DNA of 64,000 nucleotides from Rhipidocladum racemiflorum. Taxonomy: Eukaryota; Streptophyta; Magnoliopsida; Poales; Poaceae. How positions within the stretch are numbered: position 1 is the stretch's first letter; the number at the start of each line of letters is the position of its first letter. This document shows, in pieces, positions 34,300 to 46,751 of this stretch. Position numbers and translations under genes: made by a program. The notes under the pieces were generated by a model, which worked only from the letters and a program-made list of their open reading frames with translations, made no database searches and was not told the DNA's origin. Location of the stretch: NCBI GenBank assembly GCA_036346355.1, contig CM070572.1:2983001-3047000 (forward strand), in the 5' to 3' direction.

Positions 34300-34506
34300 T
34301 TGGCTTCTCGCAGCACCAACGAAACCAAGAACCAGGAAGAAGTAAACCAGAGGAAAATGCAAGGGAAAGGGCAATGCCCCTTAAAAGGCTGCCCCTTTGA
34401 GAGGGAGGGAAGCTTCTTGCCACCTACACCATGAAAAGTATCGAAAGGAAGCTCAGGTAGGGAGGACAAGGCTCAGAGTTTAGGAAGGCTGCCCTGCCAT
34501 GGAATC

Positions 34507-34514
34507 TTTATATA
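34507..34514 (-). promoter_or_regulatory. TATA box of the heparanase-like gene
   Basis: GATATATAAAG on the minus strand, about 210 bp before the chosen ATG. Transcription would start near 34480, leaving both candidate start codons (34374 and 34299) inside the transcript. Confidence 0.6.
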
Positions 34515-34770
34515 TCGGGGAGAGAGAGGAGCTAAGGGGGGCAGCAAGTTGCCAACAGGGAAAGCTAGCACTGGGGAGGAAGAGTAGGCAGTGTGGCAAC
34601 CCTCTCTTAGCTTTAGCTCTCCACTCTTGTACTGTTACATTTGTTTAATTTCACCATTTAGGTAGAGTATACATGGTTACAATCAATCATACATGAGCTG
34701 TGGTGTGATGTGGTTGACTGGTGAGCTTTGGTACTTACTGGTAGTCATATGGGAATTAATAGTACCAATA

Positions 34771-36480
34771 TGTGAAATCATGTGCTGAAAAATTGGCTTA
34801 ATGATGATTTTGGCATTGCTAAGTGGTTGTGCTTATGACATGTGTGGTGCATGTGCATGTGTTGTTTCGGTTGATTATTTGATATGCTTGTGATAGCATG
34901 GTAATGGTTTTGCTTGATGCAATGCGCTCGTGTGAGTGGTTGCATGGATTGATCTTGAGTCAAGTCGTGGACTTGTGCTCGTACACGGTTGTGTGTTTGT
35001 TCATGTGCAGGTGTTGCTTGAGGTCGAACATGGTCGGTGACGGGACCGGAACTAGGTTCATGGAGGAACTGAGGTTCGGGACTAGGTTCAGGGAGGAATC
35101 GAGGTCTTGGTGGTCGAGGGTGTCATGCGAGGCGTTCGGACTAGAGAACGGTGCACATGGTTGCTAGTTAGTCACGTGAGTATGGCAGGTGACCATGCGC
35201 GTGCAAAGGGTTAGTCACGTGTGTATGGCAGGTGGCCATGAGCGTGCAAAGTGTTAGTCACGTGAGTATGGCAGGTGGGCCGTACGCGTGCAGTTGTAAT
35301 CGTTTTGAGGTAGTTTGCATGTATTGGGCCATGTTGGGCCAAGTGGATATGCATGCGAACTCTTCTAAGGTTTCTTATAAATAGGGGGAGGTGTCCCCTG
35401 TTTATTGTGTGGATTAGGGTTTGTACTCTTTTGTTTTGGAGTACTGTAACCAGACTAGACAGAAAGAAATAAAAAATAATTTCTTTAGCCAGCATCGTAG
35501 AAACGCACGGAAAACAATAGAGAGAGGAGGCGGCTCTGTTTCGTTGGGCGTTCGGCGGTGCAAGCGCACGAAAAAAATATATAACGGCGGCGTGCCACGT
35601 CTACGAATTCTCCGTTGCGGTTGATCAAGCCGCACGAACAAAGAAAGGCAGTCCGGCGGCGGCGTGGGTACATCTATTCATCTGCTCGTACTGAGCCGGC
35701 CGGTTTGTTTGTTCGTCTACATCGTGCGCAGAAGAAACGGATCGCAACATCGTGATCCGCTAGATCCATGCATGCCTGTACAGAAGAACTAATCAACATG
35801 TACGAGCCCAATACTTAGCAACAAAGCTAGCTAGCTTCCAGCGTTCTCCAAGGTTAGATGTGTTCCTTTCAATATGCTCTCTGTATTCATCAAGTAACAG
35901 AGCAAGGAAGTGCTATAGCGTCCGATCTGCACAAGTACTACAGTAATATGATTTACTGTAGCAATCAAGGTATTGTAGCACAGTAAGTCCTCCACTGTTG
36001 GGATTTGCATCTGTTTCAATTCTAGATTGATTCATTGTTTCTTCATGATAATTTTGATTTGATCTATTCCAAACCTTCCTAGGGCATCAAGTATTTGATC
36101 TAAAAAGTTTGATTGGTTAATTTCTTATAGATTTTGTTTAATCACGAAATTAGGGTTTAATCAATTCGCGTCACTTTTGGAACAATCAACTTGCAAAGCC
36201 TATAACTTTTGATCCGTAGATCTGATTGAGTTGATTCTTGTTGGGTTAGTTTCTAAATTGAATCTAGTTTCTACAGTAAAAATTTCACATCATTCTAACG
36301 GTTGGATCTTCGGGAATTCATGTTTTAGTGAACATAGGTCAATCTGTTTTTGCGTGAAATCGAAGCGATTATTTGATTCCGAATTGGGGTGAATTGTTAG
36401 TAGTTTAAATTTTTGATTTTAGCTTCCGCGCAATCATTCACCCCCCTCTGATTGCTATATTAGTCTATATCGATCCTACA
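34771..36480 (+). mobile_element. Solo LTR, relative of the SIRE-type Copia at 42761
   Basis: Flanked by the 5-bp TSD CAATA (34766-34770 and 36481-36485); starts TGTGAAAT, ends GATCCTACA. Parts are clearly related to the LTRs at 42761 and 47873: ATGCAATGC...GAGTGGTTGCATGG, GGAACTAGGTTCATGGAGGA, and the end CTTCCGC(G/A)CAATCATTCACC with GATTGCTATATT. It is longer (1710 bp) and diverged, so it belongs to a related subfamily or an older insertion. Confidence 0.85.
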
Positions 36481-36485
36481 CAATA

Positions 36486-36890
36486 GTATTAAGCATTACT
36501 TCATCAGTGTTAAGTGTCCTGGAGAAAGTTACAATTAAGTTTGCATTTTTTATGTCTGCAAGTGGTTACTGAATAAAAATAAATAAATAAAACATGGAAG
36601 GTCATGGAGCTCTTTTGATGAAGCTGCATTTGCAGAGCAGGAAAGTTCATCTTTGTCAGCGCACTTGCAGAGCTGGAAAGTTTATCTTTGGCAACCTTGA
36701 GGATGGACAACCAGTTTAAAAAGATTCTAGGAATCCGTCATCTTGTCCATCTGCATCTTTAACTCTGGATCTTACAACTTTTCCGGCTAAAAACACTGGT
36801 AATACATGCTCGTCGTGCTACATTGCTAGTGCTGTTCTCCGGTTGAGCCACCCAGAAAGGAATCAGTTTTTAGCGAAACAGTGAGGATGT
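36486..36890. other. Intergenic, no feature seen
   Basis: No supported gene, RNA or repeat boundary. Confidence 0.5.
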
Positions 36891-36899
36891 GAGATCAAC

Positions 36900-37267
36900 G
36901 AATTTTTTTTTAAATAATAATATTTTAATCAATATTTACAAAAATAATATGCCGAAAATAAAAATAGCAAAACTACCCCCTATGTCCATTTGACCCTGTC
37001 GCCATTTGAATTGGCGACAGGGCTCCTATGTCCATTTCAAATGGCGACAGGGGGTAAAATCGGAATAGGAGCCCCACACAGGCAGCAGTGGGATGCCCTC
37101 CTGTCGCCATTTGAAATGGACATAGGAGCCCTGTCGCCATTTGAAATGGCGACAGGACCCTGTCGCCAATTCAAATGGAAATAGGGGGGTAGTTTTGCTA
37201 TTTTCTTTTTCGGCATATTATTTCTGTAAATATTGATTAAAATATTATTATTTAAAAAAAAAATTCT
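36900..37267. mobile_element. Foldback MITE, Mutator-like, with 9-bp TSD
   Basis: Flanked by the exact 9-bp repeat GAGATCAAC (36891-36899 and 37268-37276), the TSD length of Mutator-like elements. Arms of about 90 bp are inverted copies: GAATTTTTTTTTAAATAATA on the left, its complement on the right, extending through ATATGCCGAAAA and AGCAAAACTACCCCC. The centre contains several CTGTCGCCATTTGAAATGG / CCATTTGAAATGGCGACAG palindromes. The whole transcript would form a long hairpin. Confidence 0.9.
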
Positions 37268-37276
37268 GAGATCAAC

Positions 37277-38440
37277 TCAGTCATACATGTCGGTAGCACT
37301 TTCTGTTGTGTTCAAGCGCTAGTGTTACGTTGATCTATGATCAAAGCCTTGCGTGAGTATACAACTGTGTTACTGCCCAAGAAAAAAAGGTATACAAGTC
37401 TTGTCGGCCCATACGACTAGGCAACTGTCTTGTTTCATTAATTACTCCTTTGACAACGTTGTACAGAGCCTACGATTATGGTCGTGCGACCAAGTAAAAA
37501 TACACTAAACTGACTGCATACAGTGATCAAAGAGGATCTTATCATCTCGTGCCTTGCTGTTGCAAGCAACCCGTCTAATTGTTTGGCTAGCAAGTGGGGA
37601 TCAATCTTCTTGTTGTAGCAGAAAGATTAGACCTTATCTTTGCCAGAATAATAACAACAGTAAAAGGCCTGGTTAATTTGGCCCCATGCATGGAGGCTAG
37701 AAGATTGGCAGTTGATTACGATTTACTTGGCTCATAATTATATTTCTATTGGCGCTAGTCGTGAATGGCTAGGACCCTCTACAGCATCGAAATTCCACAG
37801 GATCACGTATGACATATAGTGTAGCACATTTGCAAATTGATTTTTTACCCTAAAATCGATTTTTAGGTTAGACGTACGGCCACATGGATCCAGGGTGCTG
37901 TAAGTTTTGCAGGGTTGCTTCTTCGCTGGGGAATGTTAAGTGCTTAACCTGCATAGCAAGCATGAGATGTGCATTATCCATCTAGTATTATTCCATACTG
38001 GGCCACCAACGAATATGCTCCGGTCCCAACAGACAACGTTGGTGTACCTGCATCATCGTCGTAATAAGCGGCGCCTGATTACCAAAATCGCCATATAATA
38101 ATCGTTTTATGACTTTCTGTCAGTCTGTCCTTTCTTCCCCCATACATACACATGAGAGTCTAAAACGAGTTGGGTTTTGATAAGTTTCATCCAGATGTTT
38201 TCTTTAGCAACCATCATCCAAATTCCTGGCCATTGGATTTTCTTTCAGATCAATGCATGGCCCCCCTGAATTCGAGGTGGGTTGATCCTACGCATGTGTG
38301 TTTTGATCGTACGGTCCAAAGTTTGGATGTTTTTTGGGACAAAAACATCCGGATGATGCCTATACACTTCCAACGAGTTTTCATACTACAAGAAGTATGT
38401 GCTCCCTACTCCCTATGCATTAACTTGTGTCACGCAAGTG
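37277..38440. other. Intergenic, no gene supported
   Basis: A 104-codon plus frame (38170-38484) runs into the solo LTR and has no recognisable domain. Confidence 0.5.
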
Positions 38441-38445
38441 GAAGC

Positions 38446-40779
38446 TGTAACACCCGGATTTTCTTTGCAAAAAAAAAAAAATGAAAAATGAAATTACCGT
38501 CGTCTTCAACCTCCAGCCGCGTCGCCGCCGCGTCCCTCGCGCCGGCTCCGCCCTTCCCTTGGCCATGCGGCCGCCGCCGCCTCTTCTCGTTGAGCGCGGC
38601 GCCGCTTCGCCCTTCCCTATATAAACCCCCGACCCTCCTCTCCCGTGCCTCTTCCTCCCTCCTCTACTCCTCTCCCCGAAGCCCGCCGGCCGCCACCTCC
38701 TTCCTTCCCGGCGAGCCGCCCCCGCCCGCCACCGCCGAGCCGCCTTGCGCCCCAAGCCTCCCGCTGCCCCCACCTCCGACCGCTTCGCTTCGCCGCTGCC
38801 GGCGCTGCCGCTTCTTCCTCCGTCCCGGCCATTGCCGCTACTTCGCCGTCTTTGCCTCGCCGCGTCGCGCCAATACAAGGCAGCACGCTCGTCTCGCGTG
38901 GACTTGGTCCACGCGTCTGGGCCCGGTCCCACCCGTCGGCCGAAGGAAATAAAAAAAAAAGTTTTCAAAAAAAAAAACCTTTATGATATCATGCTGACGT
39001 CATAAAGCGATTTTCGTTTTAAAAATAAAATGTGAAAATTGGAATTGGCTGCTGACGTCAGCATGACGCAGAAATCCCGATTTTCCTTTTTAAAAATAAT
39101 TCAAAATTCCGAAAAATCCAGAAAAGCCCGTTTTATTTGTTTTTAAACTTCCGGGAGCCCGTTTTCGCCCGTTCGAACTCCGATTGGCTCCGTTCTTCTT
39201 CCTAAATTCATTAGAAATCCCAAACTTCAGTTTAGAGCTAGTTTGAAGTTCAATTTGTGTTTATTTGAATTCGTTTGGACTTTATTTGAATTTGGTTGTT
39301 TTTCGCGCGTAGATTACGGAGAGTCCGAGGAGTTCCCGAACGACGATTTCGAGCAGCAACTCGTCGAACCAGGCAAGTCACACTCCCTTAACCATATTGC
39401 TCCCAGTTTTATAAACTTGTATGTTGTATTTACAATTATTGCATGCTTATTTACTATAAACATTAATTTCCGACCTAGTTTTAAATGATAGTTAAATCCA
39501 ATTCCGATATGCGACCTTTGACATTTGAATTCCGATACCCTTGTAACCTTAGTAAAAATATGAGTAATGACTATGGTATTAGTTAGACATTGCTTAGCCA
39601 TGCATAGAATCGAACTTAGGAAATTTTGGGAACTTTATGCCAAAATGATATCATGTTCAATTGGAAACTTATGGTGATCAATGTTAGTATTAATGTGGAG
39701 ATTAGTATGGTTAAAATGAAAATGACTTAGACCGGGCGAGAATTGGTTGGAAAGTGGTGAGGTCATGGTTCTGGGTTTGTGGAAAGTCTCGCCTAGTCAA
39801 TTAAGGACCTGGCCTGAGTTTCACGAATGTAAAGCCTAACCGCATTACCACGAAGTCCGAATGGGACAGACCTAGCTATCCTTATTAAATCATTTCATGG
39901 ACAGTCATACCATATGGTGGTAGTGGTGTGGTGAAAGCGAGATGCTGCCACTCTGGCGCAAGAGGGGGCTTCTGATTAGAGGGAGTCTTTCAGCGGTGAA
40001 ACCTTAGCGGGCATGACTACATGTATGATTTATTAATGGGGCCTTGTCATAATCTTCTCTGTCACTCACCAAAGGAAGTGTGCTGACATAAAGAGGAAGT
40101 ATTATGTCTTGTGGGTAAAGTTGTACAACCTCTGCAGAGTGTCAAACTAATCGATTAGCCGCGCCCGCGGTTATGGGCATGCCGAGCAAGCCATTTTCAG
40201 ACTAGACTTTGGTAAATTGAAATTTGGTTTCCAAAATGATGATTGGATGGAGGGAGTCCATCATGGGGAAAACTTAGCCATTTCCAGGAGAGATTCCTGA
40301 GTTAAAATGTATAGATTTAATTTTGGAATAAAGTATGCCTTTTAAAATTATTGAAAATGTTATTAAACTGTTGCCTTATGCTCAAACAAACCATATTGCC
40401 ATCCTTTGAATTACCCGTACATTTATACTGCATTTCCGGTGTGGTTTGCTGAGTACGTATGTACTCACCCTTGCTTAATTTACCACTTCAGAGGAGGAGT
40501 ACCACGATGGTGAGGAACAGTTGGACTAGGCCGCGTCCCCAGTCGATTGCCTGTGGCAAATTAATTGGGCTCTATTTATTATTCTTCATTTCCGCTGCTT
40601 TATTTATTCGTTTATTTATTTGTTGGCCTGCGCGCCATTTCCTATGTAACCTTGAATATTTATTATTAATAAAGAACGTTGGATATGCTATGGTTTCATT
40701 TCTACTGTGTGTACTAGCATTTCCTGGACTAGTACAGAATATACAGAGGATTCTGGAGGCGTTATTCCGGGGTCCGACA
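38446..40779 (+). mobile_element. Solo LTR of a Gypsy-type retrotransposon
   Basis: 2334 bp, TGTAACACCCGG start and GGTCCGACA end, with the exact TSD GAAGC (38441-38445 and 40780-40784). The TGTAACACCC start is common in plant Gypsy LTRs. A TATA box, CCTATATAAACCCC, at about 38616 sits in a GC-rich, Pro/Ser-coding-looking segment. No internal domain or second LTR remains, so it is a solo LTR formed by recombination. Confidence 0.85.
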
Positions 40780-40784
40780 GAAGC

Positions 40785-42755
40785 GCATTCCATAAATGAA
40801 AGTTGTTAACCGGTTCTGCTTAATTAAAAAGTTGTTATTAACCAAATAAAGGTAGGGAGTGCATACACCTGGGAGTACAAATCGGATTTTCTATACACAC
40901 ACACATGTGTGTGTATACACATATTGTGTGTGTGTATGTATGTATACATATGTGTGTATACACACACACATATATATATACATATACATATATATATGTG
41001 TGTGTGACAAGAGAAAAAGGTTAGCTAATGGTGGACGTGTGCTGATTATTACGGTTTGATACATGCTGTTTCGTGACCAATGTTTGGGGTAGGGCATGAA
41101 GTCAAAGAAGTCTGCTCGGGAATTCCTTCTGATGAAATCACCCATCCATCTGCGAAAAGGAAAGCGTAGAAGAAAGGGGATCGATTAGCAGAGCCGACAG
41201 AATAGAAAGACAGCGAAGTGCCCGTGAGCATTCATGATACTACATCGCTAGGTCCATTCAATATTTCCCAGAGTGAAACTTACGTGATGTGGATTAATGG
41301 ATACGCTTTATATAGTGTATAACCGTGTGAGGCTTTTTACCATCCTTGTAGATACAAAATTTGCATTGCGGTAGCACCGAAAGGTATTACCCCTATGCTA
41401 TTCATTTCCTCCCATCTTATTGCCATCAAAATAGTTTGATTTTGGCATCATAAGAACGAAGCTTGACCGTATATATACGTACCGTGAGCTGATGATAATG
41501 TGCCATCCTAAGTTGCAACGCATGCATGCATGGTCCATCCTATGCTTCTTAGAATGATACAGAGCATATATATGATTATGTCACAAATAATGGCACCTGG
41601 ATCGAATTTGGCATCACCAATGGACTCACGTTGACACTTGAGGCTCGCTCAGCCAAATTGTTCCAACTGTTGTGCTAGCTAGTGCTAGTAACTATGCAAA
41701 AACTGTTCATTAAGCTCCTGACAGAGATCAATCGAGAGTGAGTTCCATCCATCTCGATCGATCTATTGCCACCCATAATTAATGCCATGCAATGTGTGCC
41801 ATCCAAAAAACGACTGGTCTTCCTTCCATGATTTTCCCATGGTTTGCCTTGCTTGTGGGTGAGACTAGCTAGCTAGCTCCAGAGTAATGGAGAGCCGAGT
41901 GAGAAGATAGGGTTTGGTTGGTTGGCTCGCCAGAAGCCATGGGAGACGGACACCACACCTAACAAAACTCCTTGGCCCGATCGCAACGGCATCAGGTGTT
42001 AGCCATGGGAGGTATACATGACAATGTGTATGGCATGACATACATATCGATCCAACATTCATGCGTGGTAATCAATATGTACACGCAATCGCACGAGCCT
42101 TAATTGCAGTACTACCGTTCACTTGTTAATTTGTCACCTTGTGGTGCTCCTTTGTGTAGCTGTGCTGCTGCTGCAGCACAACACAGGCAGGCACGCACCT
42201 CTCAAGGAAGAGTAGCGGCCATGCATGGTAAGCAAAGCAAATTAAAGAAGACGTACGCGATGGATATGGATGCAGCCTTGTGTCTGGGCAACACCTGTGA
42301 TCTTTGTGCCCTTCTAGTGCTTGCCCTTTGGTTAGGTGCACCAGATGCGTCAAACTAATCAGAGTAGATATGATGCATCAATCCTTTAAAAACGACGACG
42401 ACACATGGTGTACATTGGCTAATTGGTACCTGTGCTGGTCATTGGTTTAGGGATTAGGATATTGCCCTGTCGAGAAGCCAGCAGCAGATGGTATACGTCG
42501 TCTTGGTACTCATTAGTTAATTAGCAACAGGCAGTGAGCAACACATGGATACCAAGTAACTATGTCAACAACATTTAGATGGGGAAACATCGATGTGTTT
42601 GTGTGTGTGTATGTGTGCGCCAAAATGGAACCAGAAGGCTTGAAATGTTGCGAAAGAATTGACTTTACATTTGGACCATGATGCGTTGGCATGGTTCAAA
42701 AGAATGGACTTCATATTTGGACCACAACGAACGCAATGTGCAAGCATTGCATCAC
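40785..42755. other. Intergenic with a CA/TG and TA microsatellite
   Basis: Alternating CA, TG and TA dinucleotides at 40896-41006. The remaining 1.7 kb shows no supported gene. Confidence 0.6.
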
Positions 42756-42760
42756 AGTTG

Positions 42761-43893
42761 TGAAGGATCGTTATTTTTGATCCAGTTGATTTTGATGATG
42801 AGTATTTGAAAAAGATTTGAAACCAGTTTGATATTTCGACAAGATTTATTTTTTGGTTTCTTTATTTGAAAAGATCTGAAATCAGTTTGATTATTTGAAA
42901 AGCTTTTTGATTTTTGCAAAGGTTTTTGTTCGTGTTTTGAAATCGTGTTCTTAGAATATTTAATGCAATGCACTCCTGTGAGTGGTTGCATGGTTTAATG
43001 TGAGTCAAGTCGCGGACTTGTGCTCGGAATCGTTTTGTGGTTTGTTCATGTGCGTGTATTGCTCGAGGGCGAATGTGGTCGATGACGGATGGAACTAGGT
43101 TCATGGAGGAACCGAGGTTCGGGACTAGGTTCGAGGAACCGAGGTCTTGGTGGTCAAGGATGTCATGCGGGACGTTCGCTAAGAGAATGGTGCACATGAA
43201 GAATGGTTAGTCACGTGAGAATGGCATGAGGTCATTCGCGTGCAAAGTGTTAGTCACGTGAGTATGGTAGGGTTGCCATACAGCGTGCAAGAGTTGTACT
43301 CGGCCAGGTTGGGCCAAGTGGAGTTGTGTTGAATACATGCTCTTTCTAGGATTAGGAGTGGGAATCCTTTTAAGATTAGGAATCCTTCTAGGATTAGGAC
43401 TCCTTCTAGGATTAGGTGTGTTTGCCTTCTTTAAATAGAGGGGTTGCCTCCTGTTGAAGGCAATCAAGCTTTGAGCAAGCTTTAGGGTTGTACTCTTTTG
43501 TTTGGAGTATTTTAGAAAAAAGAAAGTAGAAATAAATATCAAGTTCATCAAATCTTTCAAGAGCTACAATTCTAGTTAGATTTATTCTCGCCATCTTCTG
43601 GAACAGTAAGCTTGCGAAGGTCATAACTTTTGATCCGTAAGTCCGATTGAGCTGATTCTTTTTGGGTTTGATTCGTATTGGAATCTAGTTTCTTGTGTCC
43701 AAATTTCAGATCGATCGGACGGTTGGATCTCCAGGAATTCGCGTTTTACCAAACCTCTATCATTCTATTTTTTTTCGAAAACGAGGCAATTATTTGGTTC
43801 TATTTTGGGGTAAACTTTTAATAGATCAAGAATTTGGTTTTAGCTTCCGCACAATCATTCACCCCCCCTCTGATTGCTATATTCGGTCCTACA
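42761..43893 (+). repeat. 5' LTR of the SIRE-type element
   Basis: Contains four CTAGGATTAGGA/G-type repeats at 43344-43425 and a TTTAAATAGAGG TATA-like site near 43432. A few substitutions and short indels separate it from the 3' LTR. Confidence 0.95.
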
Positions 43894-43918
43894 AGTGGTA
43901 TCAGAGCGAGGTTGAGAT

Positions 43919-46340
43919 ATGGCGTCAGACAGGTATGTTAATCGTCCTCCTATGCTTAATGATTCAAATTTTTCTTATTGGAAGAGTCGCATGCAATCCT
44001 ATATTGAAGCTCAAGGTAATGATGTTTGGTGCAAAGTTTCTACTGTTTTTGATGTTCCTGATATAGTCACCAATGATAATAAAGTAGACGTTGATCTGAA
44101 TGCTAAAGCTAGAAACTTGATTTTTCAAGGAATTTCTGAAAAAGAATTTGATCGAGTTTCTCATCTTCGTTCTGCTTATTCTGTTTGGAAGACATTATGT
44201 GATTATCATGAAGGTTCTACTAAGATTAAGAAAGTGCGCAAAAATATTTACCAAAAGGACTTTTCTGATTTTGCTATGAGACCAGGTGAATCAATTGATG
44301 ATCTTTTCTCTCGATTTGAGAAAATCTTGTGTAATTTGCGTGGTGTTGGAGTAACTAATTCAGTTGAGGATATCGCTAGTAAAATTTTGAGATCTCTTAG
44401 TCCTGAATGGCGCATGGTTGTTACTGCGATTAATCAAACTGTTGATTTGGATACTTTGACCATGGATGATCTTTATTCTAGACTAAAAACTTATGAGATG
44501 GATTCCTTGTCACCTAGAGATGATAAGTCCTCTACACATGCACTTATTGCTAACCCCAGCACTTCGTCTGGACTACCATCTTTTGTTTCTTTGTCCGCAT
44601 TGGCTTCTTTTTCAGATGAACAGTTTGAGATGCTTCCTGAAGAAGATCTTGTGCTCATCTCCTCACGTGCTTTTAAAGCACTCAACAATGTGAGGATGAG
44701 GAGGCGTGGAGGCACAACTTCGGGGTCCTTCAACTGCTTTGAGTGTGACATTCCCGGGCATGTTAAAGCAAACTGTCCCAAGTTGAAGAAGAAAGAAGAA
44801 CGGGAATCGGCACAACGCAGCTCAATACACACTACTTCTAGGCGCCCCAATTTTTGGAAAGTTGCTAAGAAAGTCTTAGCCGCCATAGAGGAGTGTGATC
44901 TTAGCGATGTGGACTTTGAGAGTGATAATGAGCCACATGATAAGAAGAAGGATAATAAGGGAGATTCCGATGATGACTTCACCGGGATGTGTTTCATGAC
45001 TAGAAGGGATAGCGACAACGACTCCGATTTTGAAGAGGTGAGGCCTTCTTATGATGAGCTTGAGTATGCCATGGTTAAATTAGCTTCAGAACTAAAAAAG
45101 TCTAAGAAGGCTCTTAAAGAAAAAGATCTAGAAATTGATAGTTCCAATTCTGAAATTGCAAGGCTTAGATCTTTAATTCCTGATGATGATTCTTGCAAAT
45201 CTTGTGATGTGCTACAATCTGAAGTTATTGCTTTAAGGAGTGTTCATGCTTCCCTATTGCATCAAAATGAGAAACATGTTAAACATGCTAGCTGTTCCAC
45301 TGATGATTTGCATGGTTCAATCTCTTGTCCTAAATGCTCGATTCTTGAATTGAAATTGAAAGATGCAAATGCTAGAGTTTCTCAGATGACTAATAACATG
45401 CTCACTCATGAGGTTCTTTCATGCTCTACTTGTCGCAAACAGAAAGAGAAGGTTGATATTCCTTGCAATAATTGTCTTGTGTTTTCTCGTAAAGTTGATT
45501 ACTTGTAAGATTGTTTAGAGCGTTTTACTAAAGGAAAGAAAAACCTAAATATGATTTTGGATCAATCAAAAGTCAGCACTCATCACAAAGGTTTAGGTTT
45601 TGATCCTTATGCTCATCACAAATCACATGCTCCTACTGTTGTTAAAATTCTTGAAAGTGAAAAGTTTGAAATTGTCAAAGAGCCTGAGAAAACTGTTTTT
45701 AAATCTGCTGGAATTTTATCTTCTACTATGATGAGTGCAAATATTGCTTCTACTTCTAAAGTTAAACATCCTGTTAAGTACACCTGCACTCATTGTGGTA
45801 GAGATGGACATTTAGTACATTTTTGCTTTAGGCTAGCCAAACAACAAAAGAAAGAAAATGTTATGGCTAGGTCTAATTTCAGACAGGCACGCTTTACTTC
45901 TCATTATGTGCCTAGGGTGAAGCAAACAACTTTTGTTACTAGAAACACGGGAAATGGCAAATCTGATTTTGTGCATAAAAATGCTCGTGTTGTGCCTACT
46001 GTTGTGCGTCGTGTGTCTCAGTACTGGATTCCTAAACATCTTATTTCTAACCCCAGTACCGAGACCTCGACACTTTGTGCTTCTATGTAGGCTTCTCACG
46101 CGAGGAAGGAGAACATATGGCTAGTGAATTTTGGATGCTCACGTCACATGTTCAGTGATAAGATTTGGTTCTTCTTCACTCGTGCATCTCGTGCTGAAAG
46201 TGTTACTATTGGAGATGCTTCCTCCACCTCTGTTTTCGCAAAAGGCTCTAGTACAAATAGTGCAGGTACAGGTGCATATGTTCAGGGGGAGAGTATCTTT
46301 GTTGATGAAGATGATGATGATGCTGTTGAGGATGAGATAA
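43919..46340 (+). pseudogene. SIRE-type gag-protease region with two in-frame stops
   Basis: One continuous frame from ATG 43919, interrupted only by TAA at 45506-45508 and TAG at 46088-46090. Residues about 10-200 form the Gag/UBN2 core. Zinc knuckle CFECDIPGHVKANC is at residues 273-286, followed by an acidic and then a coiled-coil region. After the first stop a second knuckle CTHCGRDGHLVHFC appears at about 45785. After the second stop comes the protease start, where the catalytic DSG is changed (NFGCSRHM). It has lost protease function but would give a 529-aa Gag. Confidence 0.9.
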
Positions 46341-46751
46341 TCGGAGTTTGCTGTGTGCTTGTGTGCTCGTTTTCAATCTTCCCCGCGTGCTTCACATCGA
46401 CAAGCTATCAAGAGGATTTTAAGGTATCTCCGTGGTACTCAAGATTTTGGCATTTGGCTTTCTGCTTCTTCACGCATTAGTTTAAGACCTTTCTCGATGC
46501 AAATTTGGAGGATGTGGAATTGATAGAAAAAGTACATCTGTTCATGCCACTTCTTGAGTAATTCTCTTTCTTGGACACATTGACATCAGATTTCATTTTC
46601 TTAGAGATCATATTGAAAAAAGAGCTATTGAACTGAAATTTGTTGATTCGGGTGCTCAGCTTGCTGATATTTTCACTAAACCGCTTGATTTTTCTCGTTT
46701 TACTTTCTTACGCGGTGAACTTGGGATCATTCATCCCCATGGGTTGATTTG
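46341..46751 (+). pseudogene. Remnant of RT/RNase H after internal deletions
   Basis: From about 46345 the sequence jumps from the protease side to the RT-RNase H connection (ASHRQAIKRI, a different frame). From about 46555 it jumps again to the C-terminal end, HIEKRAIELKFVDSGAQLAD then IFTKPLD. Integrase, the RT active site and most of RNase H are absent. Confidence 0.8.

Noticed and set aside
38488..38952. 154-codon Pro/Ser/Arg-rich plus-strand frame and several overlapping minus-strand frames
   Set aside because: They lie inside the Gypsy solo LTR, in GC-rich sequence where stop codons are rare, and show no domain.
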